A stretch of DNA of 56,600 nt. Source: Gammaproteobacteria bacterium. Its GTDB lineage: Bacteria > Pseudomonadota > Gammaproteobacteria > Steroidobacterales > JABDKV01. The position numbers were made by a program, and so were the translations under genes. Every line of letters begins with the position of its first letter. Positions within the stretch are counted from its first letter, which is position 1. The stretch spans positions 1 through 56,600 of the forward strand of contig JAOTXU010000021.1 in the NCBI GenBank assembly GCA_029862165.1, in the 5' to 3' direction. Shown here in pieces: positions 34,234-41,788 of this stretch. The notes beneath the pieces are model-generated. The model did not search any database. It saw nothing but the letters and a program-made list of their open reading frames with translations, and had not been told where the DNA came from.

Positions 34234-36291
34234 TTGAATCGCAGTCTTTACACCTACAATTTGCTAACACTCATTGCACTGATTGTGGTGAGTGTCACGC
34301 TTACCGTTGTGTTGGCCGTGGTGTCTGCCCGGCAGCAGGCAATTACAAAAACGAATAAACAACTCGTCAACTCGCACGAGATGACGGTGGCATTGCTTGC
34401 TGAGCGGTCCAATTCCAATACAGACCAGTTAGCTGGATGGCAGTCTCTGCTCAAGCGGGTGCAAACTTTGACCGGCGTTGATGTCGAGCTCAAATCAAGT
34501 AGATTTTCCAATACCATTAGTACGCGAGTCGACACTGACGCAAAAGCCGATGTGCTGAGTCTGAGCGTGCCGCTCGAAAGACGCGGCGTGGACCTGGATT
34601 TCAAATACTCGGTGTCCAAACGGTCCGCATTGCGTGACTATCGCGAATTTGCCCTGAAATTGTCCGCAACAGCGGCTGCCCTGATGGCCATCACGATTTT
34701 GTCGGGAGCGATACTCCTGGGCTTCCTCAACAACCGTCTGATCAGGCGACCGCTACTGGCGTTGCGTGAGGGAGTATCACGCGTACGCCAGGGTGTTTAC
34801 ACCGAGGATATTCCGGTGCACGGCCAGGATATATTCGGGCGACTGGCACGAGCCTTCAATCTGATGCAGTCCGAAATTGCCGAACGTGAGTCCCGTATCG
34901 TGCAACATGCTGAGTATGATGCTCTGACCGGGCTAACTAACCGGGCAGTCGTTGCGGATCGCTTGCGGGTAATGTTTGGCCGGGCACAACGTAATGGCTC
35001 CACGACCGCGGCCATGACGATCGATATCGAGCGCTTCAGTGACATCAACGGCACACTGGGCACCGAAATAGGCGATGCGGTGCTAAAGGAAGTTGCCCGG
35101 CGCCTGGCCAGCAATACACGCGCCACGGATCTGCTGGCGAGAGTCGGCGGGGACGAGTTTCTGATTGTCATTGAGGACATGGAAGATCGTCTCACTTCGC
35201 ACATGTCTGAATTCCTGGCCGAAACACTGGAAAGACCAATCAGTGTAAATGGGCGTTCCATTTCGTTGCGGGTACGCATAGGCACGGCGCTGTTTCCCGA
35301 TCATTGCGGATCGCCCGAGGCGTTGCGTCGTCTTGCAAATGTTGCGTTGACGACCGCCAAGGAGACCGGCCAACGCGTTGTAATGTACGAACCCGGTCAG
35401 GATGAGCGCCATCTGCGTGAGCTTGCTGTACTCAACGACCTGGATAAGGCCATCGCCGAGGGACAGCTATGCCTGCAATACCAACCGAAGATCGACATGA
35501 AAACCCGGGCAGTCGAGCAGGTCGAGGCCCTGGTACGCTGGCACCACCCGCAATTGGGCTTCCTACCGCCCGACGAGTTTATTTCACTGCTTGAGAAGCA
35601 CAATAAAATTGCTGCGCTTACTGACTGGGTACTCAAGACAGCCGTGGAACAGGCACGCCATTGGGCCAGTCGCGGCTATGATCTTCGCGTAGCGGTCAAT
35701 ATTTCGGCAAATGATTTGCTGGATATGCGTCTCTCCGATCGCATCGGCACGTTGTTGCATCATTACGCGGTCGAAGCAAAGCGTATTTCAGTCGAGATTA
35801 CCGAGAGTGCGGTTATGCAGGACGCCGAACAGGCGACCCGGGTGCTGCACACGTTGCGTGAGATTGGTATCAAGGTGGCGGTTGATGATTTTGGTACCGG
35901 ACAGACTTCGCTTTCGTTGCTGAAAAAGCTGCCGCTCAACGAGCTGAAGATCGACAAGTCATTTGTACGCGATCTGCGCGCGGACTCCGGTGATGGCATC
36001 ATTATCAAGTCGACTATCGATCTGGGTCATAACATGGGGCTGGTTGTGGTGGCAGAGGGCGTTGAGGACAACTATGCCTGGAACCTGCTCAAATCCTATG
36101 GCTGTGATTCCGTCCAGGGCTATCTCGTCAGTAAGCCGCTCAGCGCCGAGGACCTGGAGGTCTGGTATTTGCGTATGCAGGCCCGGCAGGCGAGCCGTAT
36201 TGACTTCAGTTTTGTCGATGGCCAGGCATCTGAGCGCCCGGAAAAACCGGCCTCAAAAGGCGATTTGATCGCCGAAATGCTCGGCGACTGA
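34234..36291 (+). CDS. Membrane HAMP-GGDEF-EAL c-di-GMP enzyme
   Basis: A 685-residue protein. TM1 (about 9-32), a periplasmic sensor of about 100 residues, TM2 (about 145-170), a HAMP segment, GGDEF domain and EAL domain follow in order. GGDEF itself is intact (about 305-309), with IDIERFSDING as the metal-binding strand, so cyclase activity is possible. The EAL domain keeps EALVRW, EITES, DDFGTG, KIDKSF and AEGVED, consistent with an active phosphodiesterase. The direction of net activity cannot be read from sequence. The start is TTG with AGGGG upstream. A CRP-like site lies upstream. Confidence 0.93.
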   Translation: MNRSLYTYNLLTLIALIVVSVTLTVVLAVVSARQQAITKTNKQLVNSHEMTVALLAERSNSNTDQLAGWQSLLKRVQTLTGVDVELKSSRFSNTISTRVDTDAKADVLSLSVPLERRGVDLDFKYSVSKRSALRDYREFALKLSATAAALMAITILSGAILLGFLNNRLIRRPLLALREGVSRVRQGVYTEDIPVHGQDIFGRLARAFNLMQSEIAERESRIVQHAEYDALTGLTNRAVVADRLRVMFGRAQRNGSTTAAMTIDIERFSDINGTLGTEIGDAVLKEVARRLASNTRATDLLARVGGDEFLIVIEDMEDRLTSHMSEFLAETLERPISVNGRSISLRVRIGTALFPDHCGSPEALRRLANVALTTAKETGQRVVMYEPGQDERHLRELAVLNDLDKAIAEGQLCLQYQPKIDMKTRAVEQVEALVRWHHPQLGFLPPDEFISLLEKHNKIAALTDWVLKTAVEQARHWASRGYDLRVAVNISANDLLDMRLSDRIGTLLHHYAVEAKRISVEITESAVMQDAEQATRVLHTLREIGIKVAVDDFGTGQTSLSLLKKLPLNELKIDKSFVRDLRADSGDGIIIKSTIDLGHNMGLVVVAEGVEDNYAWNLLKSYGCDSVQGYLVSKPLSAEDLEVWYLRMQARQASRIDFSFVDGQASERPEKPASKGDLIAEMLGD

Positions 36292-36369
36292 CCAGCGCAG
36301 CGCCCGGTTCGGGCCTGATTCGCTCAACTACATTACAATCAGCTCCGTCGAATGGCTGATTGAGCGCCC

Positions 36370-37470
36370 ATGAATCGTATTTCCGAATGGTTCCGCAGGA
36401 ACATGGCAGACCCACAGGTCGTGTTGTTGGTTCTGGTTTTGGCCGTGACCACCGTGGCGCTTTATCTGTTGGGCGAGATGCTTGCGCCGGTGCTCGCAGC
36501 CGCCGTCATTGCTTATTTGTTACTGGGCATTGTGACCCGTCTAGAGGGCATGGGGGCACCGCACCTGGTGGCGGTGCTTGTCACCTACACGCTGTTCCTG
36601 GCAGTGCTACTGTTTCTGAGCTTGGGTTTGTTGCCGCTGCTCATTGACCAGTTGAAGCAGTTGTTCCAACAGGCTCCACAGATGTTCAACGAAGCTCAGC
36701 GCGCACTGATCAAGTTACAGGCTGAGTATCCCAATTATATTTCCGAAGATCAGATCAGAGATGTTGTTTCCAACGTCGGTAGCGAGGTGGTTGGCTATAC
36801 GCGTGGGTTGTTGTCTTATTCCGTGGCCTCACTAGTGGGCCTGCTGACGGTTGCCGTTTATCTGATTCTGGTGCCGTTTCTGGTATTTTTTCTCATTCGC
36901 GATAAGGATCGCATACTCCGGTGGTTTACAAACTTTCTTCCGCATGAACGCCAGCTAACGGCGGCGGTGTGGTACGAAGTAAACGATCAGATTGGCAACT
37001 ATGTGCGTGGCAAGGTCTGGGAAATATTTATCGTCGGGGGTACCAGCTATGGTGTGTACACTGTTCTGGGTCTGGATTATGCGTTGTTGCTGGCGTTCCT
37101 GACCGGCATATCGGTTGTCATTCCCTATATCGGTGCGGCTGTCGTGACACTGCCGGTCGCCCTGGTGGCATTTTTTCAGTGGGGGCTCAACGCCGAGTTT
37201 TATTACGCCGTAATTGCTTACGCCATTATTCAGGCTTTGGATGGAAATTTGCTGGCACCGTTGTTATTCAGTGAGGCGGTTGATTTGCATCCGGTGGCAA
37301 TCATTGTGGCGATATTGTTCTTTGGCGGTCTGTGGGGTTTTTGGGGCGTTTTCTTTGCCATACCCCTGGCTACAGTTATCCAGGCTGTGCTACGCGCCTG
37401 GCCGGCACCCGCGCGTCATGAGCCGGCTGAGGCGGTTGCCATAGAGTCTGTTAGCGAGCAGCAAGCCTAG
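36370..37470 (+). CDS. AI-2E family transporter (PerM/YhhT-like)
   Basis: A 366-residue polytopic membrane protein with about eight helices. The central amphipathic region (LIDQLKQLFQQAPQMFNEAQ) is followed by the conserved LIRDKDRILRWF and then TGISVVIPYIGAAVVTLPV and IQALDGNLLAPLLFSEAVDLHPVAII, the family core. Members export varied solutes or act as Na+/H+ antiporters, and the AI-2 link is proven for few. Its stop overlaps the stop of the convergent MscS gene in the palindrome CTAG. Confidence 0.92.
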   Translation: MNRISEWFRRNMADPQVVLLVLVLAVTTVALYLLGEMLAPVLAAAVIAYLLLGIVTRLEGMGAPHLVAVLVTYTLFLAVLLFLSLGLLPLLIDQLKQLFQQAPQMFNEAQRALIKLQAEYPNYISEDQIRDVVSNVGSEVVGYTRGLLSYSVASLVGLLTVAVYLILVPFLVFFLIRDKDRILRWFTNFLPHERQLTAAVWYEVNDQIGNYVRGKVWEIFIVGGTSYGVYTVLGLDYALLLAFLTGISVVIPYIGAAVVTLPVALVAFFQWGLNAEFYYAVIAYAIIQALDGNLLAPLLFSEAVDLHPVAIIVAILFFGGLWGFWGVFFAIPLATVIQAVLRAWPAPARHEPAEAVAIESVSEQQA

Positions 37471-38897
37471 AGGCCAAACAGATTGCTGATTTTACGTGCC
37501 AGTTGCAACGCGCGTGAACGCAGATCTTCGTTTTCTTCTTCCACGTTGTCGTCTGAAAGACTTTTTTCATTGATAAATTGTCGCCGCGCCATTACCTGGC
37601 CGAGTTCGTCGGCTATGGACGGTCGGGCCCGCAGGATCGGTTCCAGATCTTCACGGCGTATTTTCAGCACGTAAACGTCGGTAAGGGCCGTGACAGTCGC
37701 GACACGTTGTGCGCCGGTCAGGACTGACATTTCACCGAAGGCTTGCCCCGGCTGTACCTTGCCAACTACATCCCGCTGCCCGTCTTCGTTGCGGGTAAAT
37801 ACTTCGAGGGCACCCTCGACCAGTACATACAAGGAGCTGCCATCGTCATCTTGTCTGACAATAGATCGGCCGGCGCCGTATTCCTGTCCCATGGCCACTT
37901 CTGCCAACTGATCCAATTCGTCGTCGGTGAGCATCTCGAGCCAGCTCACACGTGACAGGAGACGACGGGCATTAATACGTCTCTCTTTCCGGGGTTTGCG
38001 CCGTCGTGTCAGCACAACCTCGTGTTGTGCGTAGGGTATGGATATACCTGCCTGGCTCAGGAATTCCAACACATTGGCGGCCAGTTTATGCCGCAGCCGA
38101 ACCTTGTCCGTGTAATCGTTGACCCAAAAACGGATTTGATAGACGACACCCCGTTCCTGAAATCCCATGATTCTCACATCGTGGCGTTGCGCTGCGAGGC
38201 CTTCGGTGGCGTGGATGGCCGACTGCAAGATGTTCTCCGTGCGCGACGGGTCGGTTGTGTAGTTGAGGACGATATCCAGCGATTCGCGATAATACGGATC
38301 GGGCCGGCTGATATTTACGAACTGACGACTGGCCAGGTTGTTGTTGGGGATTACGATTGATCGGCGTGACTGTGTTACCAGACGGGTCGCGCGCCAGTTC
38401 ATCTCTGTCACACGACCAACTACACCGTCCAGTTCCAGCCAGTCACCGATGCGGTAGGGTTGTTCAATATTAATCGCCAGACCGGAGAAAAAGTCGGCAA
38501 TCATGTCGCGTATCGCGAAGCCGATGATTACGGTCACAATACCGGATGTAGCAACCAGTCCGCCGACGGGCCTGTCAAAGACAAACTTGATGATGCAGAA
38601 AATCGTGGCGATGAATAACGTTGCCGATACGACGTTAGAGAGTATCTTTGGTGCCGGTGCGCCCGTGCGACTGCGGATTACCGGGTTCAGCAGTAGTGTA
38701 TCGATGCTACGGCTTGCCAGCCATGAACCGCTAAACCATAGCAAGACCCCCAGGATGCGTCCTGCAAAAAGCCCGCCCTCTGGCAATGCGTCTTCCAGAA
38801 TAGATGCCTGATTGTGCACAAACGCCAAGAGCAGGAAAACCATCAGAGGTGTTCCCAGGGACGTGATGCGACTGTGGTTTATCGTGTCTTCTTTCAT
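37467..38897 (-). CDS. MscS-type channel with C-terminal cyclic-nucleotide-binding domain
   Basis: A 476-residue protein. Three to four N-terminal hydrophobic helices are followed by the MscS pore/beta region (VTVIIGFAIRDMIADFFSGLAI, then WLELDGVVGRVTEMNWRATRLVT) and, from about 335 to 455, a cNMP-binding domain (GAGRSIVRQDDDGSSLYVLV, PGQAFGEMSVLTGAQRVATV). The FGEMS and R(V)AT cassette resembles the phosphate-binding cassette. This belongs to the bacterial cyclic-nucleotide-gated MscS group. It may release osmolytes in a ligand-controlled manner. A CRP-like palindrome lies about 100 nt upstream. Confidence 0.92.
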   Translation of the reverse strand: MKEDTINHSRITSLGTPLMVFLLLAFVHNQASILEDALPEGGLFAGRILGVLLWFSGSWLASRSIDTLLLNPVIRSRTGAPAPKILSNVVSATLFIATIFCIIKFVFDRPVGGLVATSGIVTVIIGFAIRDMIADFFSGLAINIEQPYRIGDWLELDGVVGRVTEMNWRATRLVTQSRRSIVIPNNNLASRQFVNISRPDPYYRESLDIVLNYTTDPSRTENILQSAIHATEGLAAQRHDVRIMGFQERGVVYQIRFWVNDYTDKVRLRHKLAANVLEFLSQAGISIPYAQHEVVLTRRRKPRKERRINARRLLSRVSWLEMLTDDELDQLAEVAMGQEYGAGRSIVRQDDDGSSLYVLVEGALEVFTRNEDGQRDVVGKVQPGQAFGEMSVLTGAQRVATVTALTDVYVLKIRREDLEPILRARPSIADELGQVMARRQFINEKSLSDDNVEEENEDLRSRALQLARKISNLFGL

Positions 38898-38990
38898 GGT
38901 CTGTTACACAGAAGACCGTTTGTCATAACACAACCGCGTTACTCGGAGTCCTGCTTATAAAAAAGTGTCGCAGGATGCGACGTTGGCTTC

Positions 38991-39006
38991 TGTGAATGCG
39001 TTCACA
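38991..39006. promoter_or_regulatory. CRP/Vfr-like palindrome
   Basis: TGTGA-N6-TCACA with all ten core positions matched, inside a larger perfect palindrome (GCTTCTGTGAA / TTCACAGAAGC, 38986-38996 and 39001-39011). Its centre is about 101 nt from the MscS-cNMP start codon. It also lies within the candidate small RNA, where it would form an RNA hairpin, so the palindrome may act as RNA instead. Confidence 0.5.
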
Positions 39007-39080
39007 GAAGCTTGCGGGGTTTTGTCAGAAGATGTGTTTGCCCTCCTCAATTGGCTGGTATCTCATAGAGATCTCGCCAG

Positions 39081-39109
39081 CGGCCGATCACTGATCGGCC
39101 GTTTTTTTT
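39081..39109 (+). terminator. Strong intrinsic terminator with no upstream plus-strand gene
   Basis: CGGCCGATC / GATCGGCCG, 9-bp perfect arms (39081-39089 and 39093-39101), followed by eight T. The nearest plus-strand coding sequence upstream ends at 37470, with the opposite-strand MscS gene in between. It may end the candidate RNA or protect against read-through into the 3' end of the SAM hydrolase gene. Confidence 0.88.
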
Positions 39110-39908
39110 AGTCCAGGGCGCGTACGATGATCGGTGCGTTTCGGCCCAGCCCCAGGCCCTGCGCGGCGCTGCTTTCTGCACACGCGATTTCCACGACCCC
39201 AAAGGAATTGATTAGCGCGAGGTACTGCCCAGGCTGTACATCGCCGTAGGTTTGCCGCAACGGAAATTGTTGACCACCTGCAAGCACAATGGGTTGACGC
39301 AGGTGACGGATCATGTGGTCCTCGATGTTGGTAATCAGGTTGCCGAAGCTGTCGGTGGTAATAACGACGCCTGAGACCTGGTCGTCCTCAACGACTGCCG
39401 CTTCCTGCCAGCGTGGCACGATCTCGTTCACGGACGGGCCAATATCGACGGCGCTAATGTGACCGGCAGCGAGTTCCGCCGCGATGGGCGCAAAGATGTC
39501 GCGGCCGTGAAAAGTCGAGCTCGGTTGCTCGATACCAAAACGAGCCAGTCGGGTGATATCGAGACGATGCGTTTTGACCTTGGGATTTTGACTCAGCAAA
39601 CCCAACAGACCGTTGTCGGGCGCCAGAAACAAGTGATCGTCAAGTTCCAATGCAATGATGTCGCGCCCGGTGCCCACACCCGGATCAACGACCGCAATAT
39701 GGATCGTCCCGGTGGGGAAGTATTGATAAGACTTGGCAAGCCAGAATCCGGCTTCGTCCGGCCAGTGGGCCTGAATGCCGTGGGTCAGGTCGACGATTCG
39801 TGCAGCCGTGAAACGGCGCAATACCTGACCTTTCATGGTCCCTACGAAAACGTCGTGGTGGCCAAAATCCGTCGTCAGTGTGATGACGCCTGACGGTACG
39901 AAACTCAT
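39108..39908 (-). CDS. SAM hydroxide adenosyltransferase (SAM hydrolase, DUF62 family)
   Basis: A 266-residue protein of the fluorinase/chlorinase superfamily. TLTTDFGHHDVFVGTMKGQVL holds the conserved Asp, VVDPGVGTGRDIIAL the second loop and LFLAPDNGLLG the third. Prokaryotic members without halide-binding changes hydrolyse S-adenosylmethionine to adenosine and methionine. The ATG at 39908 has AGGA nine bases upstream and gives the standard N terminus, so longer in-frame starts are rejected. It appears to be a single gene. Confidence 0.92.
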   Translation of the reverse strand: MSFVPSGVITLTTDFGHHDVFVGTMKGQVLRRFTAARIVDLTHGIQAHWPDEAGFWLAKSYQYFPTGTIHIAVVDPGVGTGRDIIALELDDHLFLAPDNGLLGLLSQNPKVKTHRLDITRLARFGIEQPSSTFHGRDIFAPIAAELAAGHISAVDIGPSVNEIVPRWQEAAVVEDDQVSGVVITTDSFGNLITNIEDHMIRHLRQPIVLAGGQQFPLRQTYGDVQPGQYLALINSFGVVEIACAESSAAQGLGLGRNAPIIVRALD

Positions 39909-40072
39909 TGTCGTTCCTGGAGATTTACGGAATCTGCCAATTTTGCCGGACACCCGCCCGCAGGTCGATTCGGGCGGCATCATCACGCCCGAATGTGAAG
40001 TAGTTCTCACAATTTACCATAATTCTGACATAGGCTTGCGAGCGATAGCCAGATTCATTCGAGGAGGGGACG

Positions 40073-40660
40073 ATGAATGCCCGACATACCCTGCTGCTGT
40101 TAGGCAGCCTGATGCTGACCCGCCCGGTATTGGCCGAGATCAGCTACGACTACGCCGAACTGCAGTTCGGCGTCACAACTGTCGACGTCGCCGCGCCACT
40201 GGATGGTGACGGTTTCGGTCCACTGGCTCATGTGTCCTATCAATTCTATGGGCCGTTCTACGCGTTTGGCGGCGGTAACCTCGTGGACTTTTCCAAGGAC
40301 GATCTCGAACTTATCAATGGTGAATTCGGTTTAGGTTTGGCGCAGCCCCTGGGAAAGAATGCCAGCGCTTTCTTTAGAGTCTCGTATCTCTACACTGAGA
40401 TCAATTCTGCAATACGGGCGACCTTTGATCAGGACGGCTATGGGGCATCGGTGGGCTATCGTGCTGAAAACCACACGCCCTGGGAATTCAACGCGACGAT
40501 TGACTACGTCAACGTCGAAAGCGGGGTTGAGTTCGGTGCTGGTATGTCACTGGTCTACGACGCTACGCGTCGTTTCGGCATTACCGGCGGGTTCTCCTAT
40601 TTCGACGATTCCGCGAGCGGCTTCCTCGGTGCGCGCTATTTCTTCAGTCACAAGCACTAA
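40073..40660 (+). CDS. Outer-membrane beta-barrel protein
   Basis: A 195-residue protein with signal peptide MNARHTLLLLGSLMLTRPVLA. Successive amphipathic strands with alternating aromatic residues follow (ISYDYAELQFGVTTV, GPFYAFGGGNLVDFS, ASAFFRVSYLYTEI, FGITGGFSYFDDS), ending LGARYFFSHKH. This is the pattern of small 8-strand barrels; the function is unknown. A perfect GAGGAGGGG lies 3-4 nt from the start spacing, and a strong terminator follows, so it is expressed alone. Confidence 0.8.
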   Translation: MNARHTLLLLGSLMLTRPVLAEISYDYAELQFGVTTVDVAAPLDGDGFGPLAHVSYQFYGPFYAFGGGNLVDFSKDDLELINGEFGLGLAQPLGKNASAFFRVSYLYTEINSAIRATFDQDGYGASVGYRAENHTPWEFNATIDYVNVESGVEFGAGMSLVYDATRRFGITGGFSYFDDSASGFLGARYFFSHKH

Positions 40661-40686
40661 AGCGCTCTCGCGCAACTAACACGAAA

Positions 40687-40713
40687 AACGGCGGCCGGTT
40701 GGCCGCCGTTTTT
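40687..40713 (+). terminator. Intrinsic terminator of the barrel gene
   Basis: AACGGCGGCC / GGCCGCCGTT with a GGTT loop (40687-40696 and 40701-40710), followed by T residues and preceded by A residues. It is therefore likely to work in both directions. Confidence 0.92.
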
Positions 40714-40774
40714 ATATGGCTGCTGGTTGCTTGACTTGTGTAGACTAGTTGGTTCCCAGGTAAAGACTCGTCAC

Positions 40775-41788
40775 ATGCAGCTTGTCCGGATCTTGTTATT
40801 TTGCTTTGTTTGGAGCGGTGCTCTTGCGGCCGAGAAGCCCGCAGTCGTCGTCACGCAAGCCGTTATCAGCGACTTCCCACTCACGGTCGAGGCTTTGGGG
40901 AACGCTCGCGCCAACGAAGCGGTAGAAATCAGACCTCAGGTGGTGGAACGCGTTTCAGCGATCCGCTTCAAAGAAGGGCAGCGGGTAAAAACCGGAGCCA
41001 TTCTGGTGGAGCTGGAAAATACAGAGGCGGTGGCCGCCGTGGCAGCTGCCCGGGCGACGCTAGTGGATTCTGACAGCCAGCTCAGAAGGGCCCAGGAATT
41101 ATTCAAGACACGGTCGGTTTCGGCGTCGGAACTGGAACAGCTCACAGCACGACGCGACGCCGACCGTGCCTTGCTCGATGCAGCGCAATCGCGTCTGACC
41201 GATACCGTGGTGCGGGCACCATTTGGCGGGCGGCTTGGTTTGCGTCGTATCAGCCCGGGTTCGCTGGTAGGGCCGGACACAATTATTACAACGCTAGATG
41301 ATACCGACGTTATTAAGCTTGACTTCAACCTACCCGAAACGGTGCTTGCGCGAGTTGTCCCGGGTCTGACTGTTTCTGCCCGCAGCGCCGCCTGGCAGGA
41401 TGAAATCTTCACGGGTGAGGTGGCTTCGGTGGACACGCGCGTTGATCCGGTCAGCCGGACCGTCATCGTTCGGGCGCATGTCCCTAATCCTGACGGCAAG
41501 CTCCGTCCCGGCATGTTTCTTACAGTAACATTATTAAAAGACGACATTACTGCGCTCACTATTCCCGAACAGGCGGTGGTTCCCGAGCAGAGCCGGCAAT
41601 TTGTGCTCGTAATCGGCGCAGGCGATATCGTTGAAAAACGCGAGATACGCACGGGTCGTCGTCGCCCCGGTGAAGTCGAGGTTGTGGAGGGATTGGTAGC
41701 CGGCGAGCGGGTGATTACCGAGGGAACACAGAAGGCGCGTCCGGGCAAAGCCGTTCGGGTGCTGCCGACGGTCGGGCGTCGCGAGTGA
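40775..41788 (+). CDS. RND efflux periplasmic adaptor (system 3)
   Basis: A 337-residue membrane fusion protein. It has a signal peptide ending GALAA, a lipoyl half VEIRPQVVERVSAIRFKEGQ, a coiled-coil hairpin (about 85-145), the second lipoyl half DTVVRAPFGGRLGLRRISPGS, and a barrel with RPGMFLTVTL. The ATG at 40775 is chosen because the signal peptide begins there; an upstream in-frame start at 40727 adds an unlikely polar extension. Its stop overlaps the permease start (GTGA), so the two are coupled. Confidence 0.93.
   Translation: MQLVRILLFCFVWSGALAAEKPAVVVTQAVISDFPLTVEALGNARANEAVEIRPQVVERVSAIRFKEGQRVKTGAILVELENTEAVAAVAAARATLVDSDSQLRRAQELFKTRSVSASELEQLTARRDADRALLDAAQSRLTDTVVRAPFGGRLGLRRISPGSLVGPDTIITTLDDTDVIKLDFNLPETVLARVVPGLTVSARSAAWQDEIFTGEVASVDTRVDPVSRTVIVRAHVPNPDGKLRPGMFLTVTLLKDDITALTIPEQAVVPEQSRQFVLVIGAGDIVEKREIRTGRRRPGEVEVVEGLVAGERVITEGTQKARPGKAVRVLPTVGRRE

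Larger units (their letters stand above)
38956..39109 (+). ncRNA. Candidate small RNA with CsrA-like hairpin and strong terminator
   Basis: No gene precedes it in this direction, yet a strong plus-strand terminator ends it. It holds a hairpin GTCGCA-GGA-TGCGAC (38967-38981) with a GGA loop inside CAGGATG, close to the CsrA-binding consensus. An 11-bp hairpin follows at 38986-39011 and then the terminator at 39081-39109. TTATAA/TATAAA at 38955-38961 could be a -10, but no good -35 is seen. The 5' end is a guess. Confidence 0.35.

Noticed and set aside
39994..40011. TGTGA-N8-TCACA upstream of the barrel gene
   Set aside because: CRP requires a 6-nt spacer; the 8-nt spacing makes this a weak palindrome only.
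40936..41748. 270-codon minus-strand frame
   Set aside because: Fully antisense to the adaptor of RND system 3; Ser/Arg-rich composition and no domain.
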